From Bacillota bacterium (GTDB lineage Bacteria > Bacillota > Clostridia > Christensenellales > SZUA-584), in NCBI GenBank assembly GCA_023428025.1, contig JAEYZN010000012.1, forward strand, positions 186,001 to 250,000: a DNA stretch of 64,000 nt, given 5' to 3'. A program made the position numbers and the translations under genes. The notes under the pieces were generated by a model, which ran no database searches, was not told the DNA's origin, and worked only from the letters and a program-made list of their open reading frames with translations. Shown piece after piece: positions 1 to 6,527 of this stretch. How positions within the stretch are numbered: position 1 is the stretch's first letter; each line of letters begins with the position of its first letter.

Positions 1-319
1 GACCGGCTTCCTTAAGAGCGGCCACCACTGTGTTCATCAAATCTCTGTTGGCGGTTTGCGCATCCTGCATCTTCTTTTTTTGCGTCACCACACCCACGGT
101 GGTGTACGCCACGTCCGGCGTGACCTTAACGGTGCCGTTTGCGGTCACAGAGACGCTGTTTTTGCTTGGGTTTTCTTCCAGCTGGACCACCAGAGCGCCG
201 TTGTCCGCCGCGGCAATTGATGGATTATTTGTTTGTGCTGCGGGAACAGCTGCGCATCCGGACAGCGCGATAACCAATATTGCTGAGGCCGCCAAAACGC
301 CCATCCTGCTGTATCTCAT
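1..319 (-). CDS. SIMPL-domain (DUF541) lipoprotein, 3' end outside window
   Basis: Reading the minus strand from an ATG at 319 gives 106 residues before the window edge, so the C-terminus is missing. The first 22 residues are a lipoprotein signal ending in the lipobox LSGC. From about residue 50 a stretch containing VTANGTVKVTPDVA matches the start of a SIMPL (DUF541) domain. SIMPL proteins are envelope proteins of poorly defined role. A GGGGTGA motif precedes the start. It lies about 25 bp after the DUF4349 gene and the ECF sigma gene and is probably in one operon with them. Family assignment is good; function is unknown. Confidence 0.75.
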   Translation of the reverse strand, partial: MRYSRMGVLAASAILVIALSGCAAVPAAQTNNPSIAAADNGALVVQLEENPSKNSVSVTANGTVKVTPDVAYTTVGVVTQKKKMQDAQTANRDLMNTVVAALKEAG

Positions 320-344
320 CACGCTCACCCCTTTTTAATCCACA

Positions 345-1352
345 TCACTGCACAGGCGTCCCGTTATTGCGGGCAGCCTTTTTCTTTTTGTGCCGCCGCA
401 CCAGCAGGATGACGACCACGGCGATCACAGCCAGCGGGACCAGAATCGGCGAGCCGCCAACCAGGAATATCAGCAGGCCTTCGCCAAATTTGGCGAGCGC
501 GTTCAGCACCGCATAAAACGCGGTGGTGATCCGGTTTCCCAACGGCTCCTCAGACGGAGTGACCGACTGGACCTCGTTGACTTCCTGCAGGTATATCGTC
601 ACGGTCGAGAAGTCGACCAGGCTGTCGTAATCACGCTTTTGTGTTTCAAGTCTCCTTATCTCCTCGGAAACATTTCCCAGTTCACGCTCGAGTTCAATGA
701 TGTCTTCCAGCCCTTTTGCCTCTTTCAGCAGGTCCTGCAGACGTGTTTCACGGATGCGCAGTGTTTCCAGTCTCGTTTCAACGTCGAAATACTGAAGCGA
801 TATATCCGTACCGGTGACGGACGTGGATACCGTTTGCCCCAGGCCTTTGAGCATGTTCATAAACGCATCGAATTTTGCGCTGGGTATGCGGAGCGTCATG
901 GAAGCATAACGGCCATTATCCTGCCAATTCTCCGGTTTTGTACCCTTAATGGATGAATTTTCGACGTATCCCCCCACTGCCTGGAGATTGGCCAGTATGG
1001 CGTTGTAGTCTTCGTCAAATTTCTTCGTGCGCGACTCAATATAACCTTCGTAGATGATCTTGCGGTTCACGCTGGGTTCGAGTATGGAATTCTCTAAATT
1101 GAGACCTGTACCCGCACCTTCTTCTTCTTGAGGCACGGCGGACTCTGCAGCCGAGTCGCTGTATCCTTCGTCGTATGCGGGCGCGGGTACTTCCGCAGGT
1201 TCTTCGGCTGCCGGAGCCTCCGCCATCTCACCTTCGGCATAGTAATCCCCGCCGCCGTTATAGCCTGTTTGAGACTCGGAAGTTGCGCTGCAACCGGCCA
1301 CCAGTGACAGTGCCACCAACACTGCCAACACCACCAATAATATTTTTTTCAA
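345..1352 (-). CDS. DUF4349 domain lipoprotein
   Basis: The 335-residue product starts with a lipoprotein signal (lipobox VAGC, Cys21), then has a low-complexity Glu/Ala/Pro-rich linker to about residue 85. A DUF4349 domain follows (starting near RKIIYEGYIE), with a central coiled coil rich in Leu, Glu and Arg at about residues 190-245. A transmembrane helix near residues 290-315 is followed by a Lys/Arg-rich tail. The protein is therefore held in the membrane with most of its mass outside. It sits between an ECF sigma factor gene and a SIMPL lipoprotein gene, which suggests an envelope-stress role; that role is inference. Confidence 0.8.
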   Translation of the reverse strand: MKKILLVVLAVLVALSLVAGCSATSESQTGYNGGGDYYAEGEMAEAPAAEEPAEVPAPAYDEGYSDSAAESAVPQEEEGAGTGLNLENSILEPSVNRKIIYEGYIESRTKKFDEDYNAILANLQAVGGYVENSSIKGTKPENWQDNGRYASMTLRIPSAKFDAFMNMLKGLGQTVSTSVTGTDISLQYFDVETRLETLRIRETRLQDLLKEAKGLEDIIELERELGNVSEEIRRLETQKRDYDSLVDFSTVTIYLQEVNEVQSVTPSEEPLGNRITTAFYAVLNALAKFGEGLLIFLVGGSPILVPLAVIAVVVILLVRRHKKKKAARNNGTPVQ

Positions 1353-1429
1353 CGTGTTGCCCTCCTTACAAAAACAGCGTCTTTGTTTAATACTAAGACG
1401 CCTTGCTCATGAGAAATGTTCCTTATATA

Positions 1430-1981
1430 TCAGCTTTGTATGAGAAGCTCTTTGAGCCTTTGCCTGCCCCGGTTCAGGCGTGATTTGACGGTGCCGACGG
1501 ATATGCCCAGGGAATAAGCGATTTCTTCGTAAGTGAGTCCGTTAATGTCCCGCAAAACGACCACTTCCTTATGGCCGTCGGACAGGGTGCAGATGGCGCG
1601 CTGGATATCCGCGGCGTTCTCGATGGAGAGCGCACATGCTTCGGGTGCGGTGCCTTCCCCAGCCTCAAACATCACGCCGTTTTCCAATGCCAGATCCAGC
1701 GACATGGGTGTTTTGCGGCGCTTGCGCAGGCCATCCAGACAGGTGTTGACGGTAAGCCGGTATACCCAGGAGGAGAAAGCCGATTGCCCCTTGAAAGACC
1801 TGACGCCTCTGTACAGCTTGATCAGGGCCTCCTGCGCCATGTCATAAGCGTCCGCTTCGTTGCCCATATAGCGGTATGCGATGTTGTATACCCTTTTTTC
1901 GTATAGCATGAGCAGCGCCTCAAGCGCTGCGGCATCGCCTTTTTGCGCCCGCTTTATCAGCAGTGCTTCCTCTTCGGGCAT
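1430..1981 (-). CDS. ECF-type RNA polymerase sigma factor (SigW-like)
   Basis: The 183-residue protein has the two-domain layout of ECF sigma factors: region 2 (YRYMGNEADAYDMAQEAL, then SAFSSWVYRLTVN) and region 4 (a helix-turn-helix around LTYEEIAYSLGISVGTVKSR). The ATG at 1981 was chosen because GGAGGT lies 7-8 bases upstream; an in-frame extension to 2035 lacks a binding site. The DUF4349 gene follows after 77 bp and the SIMPL gene after that. No classical zinc-finger anti-sigma gene is visible downstream, which is unusual for this class. Confidence 0.9.
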   Translation of the reverse strand: MPEEEALLIKRAQKGDAAALEALLMLYEKRVYNIAYRYMGNEADAYDMAQEALIKLYRGVRSFKGQSAFSSWVYRLTVNTCLDGLRKRRKTPMSLDLALENGVMFEAGEGTAPEACALSIENAADIQRAICTLSDGHKEVVVLRDINGLTYEEIAYSLGISVGTVKSRLNRGRQRLKELLIQS

Positions 1982-2081
1982 TGACAGACCTCCAATTAAC
2001 ATAGGGACAAGCCGAACCCTTTGGCAATTATACATGATTTTGTATGTTTTGCATAGATATTTTTCGATTTTCGATAATTAC

Positions 2082-2110
2082 TTGACAGAGCAAACGCATT
2101 TATGTAAACT
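2082..2110 (+). promoter_or_regulatory. bioY promoter
   Basis: A consensus -35 TTGACA (2082-2087) and a -10 TAAACT (2105-2110) are separated by 17 bp and lie 38 bp before the bioY ATG. The -10 falls inside the left arm of the BirA-like operator, so repressor binding would block RNA polymerase. Confidence 0.7.
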
Positions 2111-2134
2111 ATATATGCAATAATAAGTTTACAA
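2102..2134. promoter_or_regulatory. BirA-like (biotin) operator upstream of bioY
   Basis: An imperfect inverted repeat, ATGTAAACT (2102-2110) and AGTTTACAA (2126-2134), has 8 of 9 matching positions and a 15-bp spacer. It resembles Bacillota BirA boxes (TTGTTAACC with GGTTAACAA arms) and overlaps the -10 of the bioY promoter. Biotin-dependent repression of bioY by BirA is well known; binding here is inference, and the spacer is about 2 bp longer than in Bacillus subtilis. Confidence 0.65.
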
Positions 2135-2147
2135 TTATGAGGTGACT

Positions 2148-2762
2148 ATGAAAACAAGACAACTATTGCTCTGCGCTCTTTTTGCGGCTCTGACAGCCGC
2201 AAGTGTGTTCCTCCCCAAGATCCCCATTCCCGGAACGCCGCTTATGTTTACGTTCCAGACCTTCTTTGTTTTTCTGGCCGGGCTGCTGCTTGAAGCCCGG
2301 TATGCATTGATTTCCCAGGCTGTTTATATGGCGCTGGGGCTGATCGGCCTGCCCGTCTTCATGAGCGGCGGCGGTCTGTCCTACGTGCTCGAGCCCTCGT
2401 TCGGGTTCATTATCGGCTTCTGCGTCAGTGCATTTCTGATCAGCCTGCTCGTCAGGAAACAGCTTATCAAGCTTCGCGGAGCGAATGCCCGCACCAAGGC
2501 CATATTGATTCTCAAAGCGGCCCTGTACGCGCTGGCTTCCCTCGTCGCCATGTATGTCATTGCGGTTATCTACATGTATCTGATTTACAGCCTCTATCTG
2601 GACCAATCCACGACGGTGGTCGTCATCGCGGTCAATGTCTCTGTGTTCCTGCTGATGGACATTGTCAAGTTCGTGCTGGCAGCCATCATCGGAACCGCTG
2701 TGCTGCGCCGCATTCCCGCCACGTCCGCACAAGCTCAAAAGTCCACTAATTTGTCTCTGTGA
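2148..2762 (+). CDS. bioY: Biotin ECF transporter S component BioY
   Basis: BioY is the membrane substrate-binding subunit of the energy-coupling-factor biotin importer. The 204-residue product has about six hydrophobic helices and family motifs at the N-terminus (ALFAALTAASVFLPKIPIPG, then PLMFTFQTFFVFLAGLLLE). The ATG at 2148 follows GAGG by 5 bases; an overlapping GTG at 2142 is part of that binding site. No EcfA or EcfT genes are nearby, so it must use a shared energizing module encoded elsewhere. The BirA-like operator supports biotin control. Confidence 0.92.
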   Translation: MKTRQLLLCALFAALTAASVFLPKIPIPGTPLMFTFQTFFVFLAGLLLEARYALISQAVYMALGLIGLPVFMSGGGLSYVLEPSFGFIIGFCVSAFLISLLVRKQLIKLRGANARTKAILILKAALYALASLVAMYVIAVIYMYLIYSLYLDQSTTVVVIAVNVSVFLLMDIVKFVLAAIIGTAVLRRIPATSAQAQKSTNLSL

Positions 2763-2768
2763 TCAGGG

Positions 2769-2787
2769 CCATCGGCTAAGCCGATGG
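2769..2787 (+). terminator. Hairpin downstream of bioY
   Basis: A perfect 8-bp stem (CCATCGGC / GCCGATGG) with a TAA loop starts 6 bases after the bioY stop. There is no clean T-run behind it (the next Ts are TTTT at about 2798), so it may be a weak terminator or an mRNA 3'-end stabilizer. Confidence 0.45.
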
Positions 2788-3003
2788 TATTAGAGCCTTT
2801 TGCGCTGCCAATTGTGACGGTCCCATTTTATTGTTGAGATGCGTATAATGGGTTTTCCTTTGGTACATGATCTTGTTTGTATGAGGAGATTATCTAGTGG
2901 ACACACAAACCCTCTTCGTTTTCAACAAGACAAGCCAAGTATCCAAATATATAGCGTTTCTAATAAAGTGGGTCCCCGTTGCATGTTTTGACACTGCGAA
3001 AGC
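2788..3003. other. Intergenic stretch with a doubtful small ORF
   Basis: Between bioY and the terminator of the YtxG-like gene no established gene is seen. One GTG-started ORF (2897-3034, 45 codons) has GAGGAG 8 bases upstream and begins MDTQTLFVFNKT, but its last codons read through the opposite gene's terminator hairpin. It may be the broken 5' end of a lost gene. Confidence 0.3.
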
Positions 3004-3031
3004 AAAAAAAGGATGCCGTTTCAGCATCCTT
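3004..3031 (-). terminator. Intrinsic terminator of the ytxG/ytxH-like operon
   Basis: On the minus strand GGATGC and GCATCC form a 6-bp stem with a 7-base loop, followed by seven Ts (3004-3010). It lies about 50 bases after the stop of the 3082-3468 gene. Confidence 0.8.
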
Positions 3032-3081
3032 TGAATAATCTGTCATTTTCCATTGCGGGCTCGGTCACGTGCCCACGCTGC

Positions 3082-3468
3082 CTATTCCCTTTCCTTCTTC
3101 GCGAAAAAGCCTATTATCGCTTTAAGTATACCCTCGGCAATACTGACGATGGTCAGCAGGGTGTTGGAATCATCTCCAGTCGCTGGTGTGCCGGTAAAAA
3201 CCCCTTCAATGGAGCTAAAGGACACCCCGACCTTGTCTGCGTTAACCTTGACGCTAATGCTGGCTTTATCCAGATTCTCCGCCAGCCCAGGGAGCTGCTT
3301 TAAGGTCTTGTTCACATGCTCGGTGTTATCATCAATCAGCTTATTGAACTTTTTAGCCATCTTAATAAAATTGACCAGCGCGATGATCAACAGCACGCCT
3401 ATGGCCGCCACCAAACAAGATCCGATGAACACTGCCAAAAAAGTCAGCAGGTCGTTTACACTAATCAT
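3082..3468 (-). CDS. DUF948-like membrane protein (YtxG-like)
   Basis: The 128-residue product has one strong N-terminal membrane helix (about residues 8-36), then a helical, heptad-like segment (IKMAKKFNKLIDDNTEHVNK) and a second hydrophobic stretch near the C-terminus. This layout resembles DUF948/YtxG general-stress proteins, and the gene lies directly behind a YtxH-like gene, as ytxG and ytxH pair in Bacillus. AAGGAG lies 6 bases before the ATG. The biochemical role is unknown; the family call is moderately sure. Confidence 0.6.
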   Translation of the reverse strand: MISVNDLLTFLAVFIGSCLVAAIGVLLIIALVNFIKMAKKFNKLIDDNTEHVNKTLKQLPGLAENLDKASISVKVNADKVGVSFSSIEGVFTGTPATGDDSNTLLTIVSIAEGILKAIIGFFAKKERE

Positions 3469-3549
3469 ACCTCACTCCTTAATGCTCGTTATCATTTGTT
3501 TGTCCCGACCGCTCAGAGCTTTGTTGTGATCTCAGTTGCGCCATTCTTA

Positions 3550-3816
3550 CTATTCTGGCTGCTGCGTCTCGTCGTCTTTCTTCTCGGCATCGCCTGCCGT
3601 CTTGACCTTCTCCTTCACAACAGCCGCTGCCTTTTTCGCCTTTTCCGCAATCTCCGCCCGGGTCTCTTTGCCAGCCTTGGGTGCAAGCAAAACTCCGGCA
3701 GCCACTCCGACAGCTGCTCCGGCAACTGCACCGATTGCCGCTTTTTTAGCGGCTTCCTTTTTTGCTTCGGCTTGCGCTTTCTTTTTGTTCATTTCCAACA
3801 AATCTTTGATTGACAT
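3550..3816 (-). CDS. YtxH-like general stress protein
   Basis: This 88-residue protein is rich in Ala, Lys and Glu. Residues 20-50 form an Ala/Gly-rich hydrophobic segment ending in LLAPKAGKETR, the hallmark of the YtxH family (a membrane segment followed by APKSGKETR-like residues). The C-terminal part is a charged Ala/Lys helix. GGAGGTG precedes the ATG by 7 bases. It is the first gene of a two-gene unit with the DUF948-like gene. Homologues are stress-induced in Bacillus; function here is unknown. Confidence 0.75.
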   Translation of the reverse strand: MSIKDLLEMNKKKAQAEAKKEAAKKAAIGAVAGAAVGVAAGVLLAPKAGKETRAEIAEKAKKAAAVVKEKVKTAGDAEKKDDETQQPE

Positions 3817-3871
3817 AATAAAACACCTCCATAAATGTTTTGTCCTCTATACCTACATGTGTATTAATGTT

Positions 3872-3900
3872 ATTATATACTATTATGCATAATATAGCAA
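3872..3900 (-). promoter_or_regulatory. Promoter of the ytxH-like operon
   Basis: On the minus strand TTGCTA (3895-3900) and a perfect TATAAT (3872-3877) are 17 bp apart, about 56 bp before the YtxH-like start. This looks like a housekeeping sigma-A promoter. Confidence 0.65.
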
Positions 3901-3934
3901 CTATATCCATCAGCTTCAAAGCACTTTCATTCAT

Positions 3935-4234
3935 TTTGTGTATATGAAACGCCTATACATCTAGACTAATGCAAGTATTGTTACAATAACTCCGTCTCTT
4001 GTTACCTCTATTTTTAACTTGATTTGCGTTATCGATTGTGGTAGTATATCAACGCGATCCACTCTGCTCGGATTCTACAAGTCTGTCTGGGTTTATGTCA
4101 GCTTGATTGGTCATAGGTTGCAGACCCTAAAAAGTTCGTGAAGTATGGTTAGTTTAGCTTAAATCAAGTTAGGTTCGTTTGGGTTTTAAATGGTTAGGTC
4201 TTGATCTACCAAGAGCAGAGTGGATTGTAATTAT
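3935..4234. other. AT-richer intergenic region with an inverted-repeat element
   Basis: No gene is supported here. The stretch contains the 13-bp inverted repeats described separately (4057-4225), and repeated GTTAG/GGTTAGG words between 4146 and 4200. It adjoins the truncated end of the IS5-family transposase remnant. Confidence 0.5.
4057..4225. repeat. 169-bp segment bounded by perfect 13-bp inverted repeats
   Basis: ATCCACTCTGCTC (4057-4069) and its exact reverse complement GAGCAGAGTGGAT (4213-4225) bracket 143 bp without an ORF. The size and terminal repeats fit a miniature inverted-repeat element or the remains of an IS end. The right repeat sits about 10 bp from where the IS5 transposase remnant stops. 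No flanking target duplication is obvious by eye. Confidence 0.5.
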
Positions 4235-4800
4235 TTTCGAAGATGAGCATTGAGTGCGTGCCATTCTCACTTCTGTGACATTCGCCACCGTGATTGACAG
4301 GTGATGGACATATCCTGTTTCCGCGTCTGGACCCATGTGCACCCTCATGCTAAAATACTATTGTGTGTTCTTCTTTACGGAGTGCATTTCGGAATCAGGT
4401 TCTCTTTATGTTCTTGCGTGAACGCGACACTTCTACAATCGTCGCATCGTTGATCGTTCCGCCATACATCATCTTTCCCTTCGCAGATAACAGTTGACTG
4501 ATTTGAGTGAACATCTGTTTTTACAGGCCATTATCGTTGAGCAGCTTGCGAAGCTTACACAGCGTTGTCGCGTCCGGAATTTGCTCGCGTCGGCAAAGTC
4601 AATACAGGTGAAGCGCTTCATCAGGGTTTGATAAATAATATCATGGACTTGTTTCCTAATAGCCGGCGGATCATCGCCCCCTTTTTTGTCTATCAAGGCT
4701 TTGGGCTTTTTTCCTGCCTCATTTTCTTTGCTTTTCTTCCATGCCGTGAATTCCCTTTGCCCTTCTTCACTTTCAAAATACGTCTGTATGGTGGGATATA
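4235..4800 (-). pseudogene. Degenerate IS5-family transposase
   Basis: Minus-strand frames joined by at least three frameshifts or stops give successive IS5-like blocks: DFADASK, then PDATTLCKLRKLLNDNGL, then GKMMYGGTINDATIVEVSRS, then RDPEMHSVKKNTQ and MRVHMGPDAETGYVHHLSI. These match the central order of IS5-type DDE transposases (PDATTL, GTIVDATI, RDPEMHQTKKG, KAHIGVDAETG). The C-terminal catalytic part is missing below about 4235, so the gene is dead. The blocks lie in different frames, which is why no long ORF exists. Confidence 0.7.
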
Positions 4801-4875
4801 CTTCCTTCCACCGACAGAGCCGGTGGTTTATTTGGTTTTGTCCGCTTGCGCTCCCAAAACCACACTAAAGTGTAC

Positions 4876-4915
4876 AAAAAAAGGGGCAGCCGTCCAGCAT
4901 GAACGGCTGCCCCTT
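4876..4915 (-). terminator. Strong intrinsic terminator of the DUF4870 gene
   Basis: On the minus strand an 11-bp perfect stem (GGGGCAGCCGT / ACGGCTGCCCC) with a 9-base loop is followed by seven Ts. It begins just after the stop codon of the 4929-5291 gene and marks the end of the ddl-side unit. Confidence 0.92.
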
Positions 4916-4928
4916 CTCAATTCGCGAA

Positions 4929-5291
4929 TTACTTCATCTTCTCCGCCCAGCCGTAGATAACCGGAATCTTGAATATGTCGTTCTGTGTCGCCTTGATGAT
5001 GCAAATTACCGAGATAACGATAAACCCGACCCACGCGAGCCAGCTGATGATTGAGAACAGGATCACAAAGCCCCATAGGAACCAGAAGAATATCGCTGAA
5101 AGAATACCCATGACGATAGCGATGGCCGCCATCGTACATCCCAGGAACAAAGACTGCCAAGCATGAAGCCGTACAATTTTATTGTTTTGTTCAGTTGCCA
5201 ACAGTATGATTGCGCTGATGATGGAAACCACATAGGCGAACCAACTGGCCGTCTTTTCATCCATACCCAATGAATTCTTTTGTTCCGTCAT
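4929..5291 (-). CDS. DUF4870 (Tic20-like) membrane protein
   Basis: The 120-residue protein has three to four hydrophobic helices and family features: a short hydrophilic N-terminus, then SWFAYVVSIISAIILLATE, a conserved HAWQSLFLG after the first helix, and two further helices ending before a short basic tail. ATG 5291 is preferred over GTG 5300 because AGGCGGTG lies about 6 bases upstream. It follows ddl after 56 bp and ends in a strong terminator. Function is unknown. Confidence 0.8.
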   Translation of the reverse strand: MTEQKNSLGMDEKTASWFAYVVSIISAIILLATEQNNKIVRLHAWQSLFLGCTMAAIAIVMGILSAIFFWFLWGFVILFSIISWLAWVGFIVISVICIIKATQNDIFKIPVIYGWAEKMK

Positions 5292-5347
5292 TTCCCACAC
5301 CGCCTTTTTGTTTCATTATACGATGTATGAAAGTCCATGTAAACGGG

Positions 5348-6505
5348 CTATTTGCCTGTTTTCAAACCTGACGCCACCTTTTGCAGCACGGTGGAATCAA
5401 ACGCGAATTCGGACTTCTTCTTCTCCCTCATCTGGCGCTCGGCGATGGACACCAGCGCATCCACCAGATCGCTGAACGACACGCCGACAGGCTCCCAGAG
5501 GTAGAACGCGAACGAGCCGGGAATGGTGTTCACCTCATTGGCATACAGCTTGTTCTCCGACTTGTCAATGATGTAATCGATGCGCACCACGCCTTTTAAG
5601 TCCAAAGCTTTAAAGATATCCAGCGACAGCTGGCGGACCTGAGCGGCCAGCTCGTCTGAGATATCTGCCGGAATCTTGCGGCCCAACGACTTCATGCCCT
5701 TGGATTTACCGCTGCTCAAGTATTTGTCCTCAAACCCGAGGAACGTGCCCGCGGACATCGGCTGCTCGATGGCGCTCACCTTCGCGTCGGCCGGCGTACC
5801 CATCACGGAGCAGTTGACCTCCATGATGTCCACAACGGCTTTTTCCACCAGCAGGCGCCGGTCGTACTTCGCCGCCACATCCAGCGCGTACACCAGCGCG
5901 TCGCGGTTGTCCGCGCGGTTGATGCCGATGCTGGAGCCGAGGTTCGCGGGCTTTACGAACACCGGATAGCCCAGCTCCTGCTCCACCTTATCGCACGTCG
6001 CGTCGCCGTCGGCGTAGAAATCATCGCGCTCAAAAAACAGGGAATCCAGCACCGGAAAGCCAAAGCCGCTGAAAGCCGACTTCATCACGATCTTATCCAT
6101 GCCGACGGATGATCCCACCACGCCCGCGCTGGAATACGGGATGTCCGACAGCTCGAACATACCCTGTATGGTGCCGTCCTCACCGTGCAGGCCGTGCATC
6201 GCCGGTATTACCACATCGATGGTACAGATGGGACGCTGCTTTTTGCCGTATTCATACAGCGTCGGGTCGGCCGCGCATGAGAGAAAGACGCGCTGTACGC
6301 CCTTGGCCTTGGAGTCAAACTTCTTGAAATAACCCACGTCCAGCAGCTTTTCGCCGGTATACCACTTGCCGTCCCGGTCGATGTATATCGGAATGATGTT
6401 ATATTTGTTTTTGTCGGCACTGTGCATCAGCTGGTTTGCCGTGATGATGGAGATGTCGTGCTCCACCGTCCGGCCGCCAAATGTGACCGCAAGATTCTTC
6501 TTCAT
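5348..6505 (-). CDS. ddl: D-alanine--D-alanine ligase
   Basis: Ddl joins two D-alanines with ATP in the cytoplasm to give the dipeptide that MurF adds to the peptidoglycan precursor. The 385-residue protein shows the N-terminal FGGRTVEHDISI, the AMHGLHGEDGTIQG loop, ATP-grasp motifs (YPVFVKPANLGSSIGI) and the metal-binding YANEVNTIPG. It lies 22 bp behind murF, the next step in the pathway. The length is at the long end for the family. Whether it makes D-Ala-D-Ala rather than D-Ala-D-Lac or D-Ser cannot be decided by eye. Confidence 0.93.
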   Translation of the reverse strand: MKKNLAVTFGGRTVEHDISIITANQLMHSADKNKYNIIPIYIDRDGKWYTGEKLLDVGYFKKFDSKAKGVQRVFLSCAADPTLYEYGKKQRPICTIDVVIPAMHGLHGEDGTIQGMFELSDIPYSSAGVVGSSVGMDKIVMKSAFSGFGFPVLDSLFFERDDFYADGDATCDKVEQELGYPVFVKPANLGSSIGINRADNRDALVYALDVAAKYDRRLLVEKAVVDIMEVNCSVMGTPADAKVSAIEQPMSAGTFLGFEDKYLSSGKSKGMKSLGRKIPADISDELAAQVRQLSLDIFKALDLKGVVRIDYIIDKSENKLYANEVNTIPGSFAFYLWEPVGVSFSDLVDALVSIAERQMREKKKSEFAFDSTVLQKVASGLKTGK

Positions 6506-6527
6506 CGCTATCTGTCCCTTTCCATGG

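Noticed and set aside
30..338. Plus-strand ORF near the left edge
   Set aside because: The minus strand here encodes a clear lipobox and SIMPL domain.
3961..4230. CRISPR-like short repeats (GTTAG words)
   Set aside because: The words are irregular in length and spacing, and no spacer pattern or cas gene is present.
4469..4696. 75-codon minus-strand ORF as an intact gene
   Set aside because: It is one frame of the frameshifted IS5 transposase remnant.
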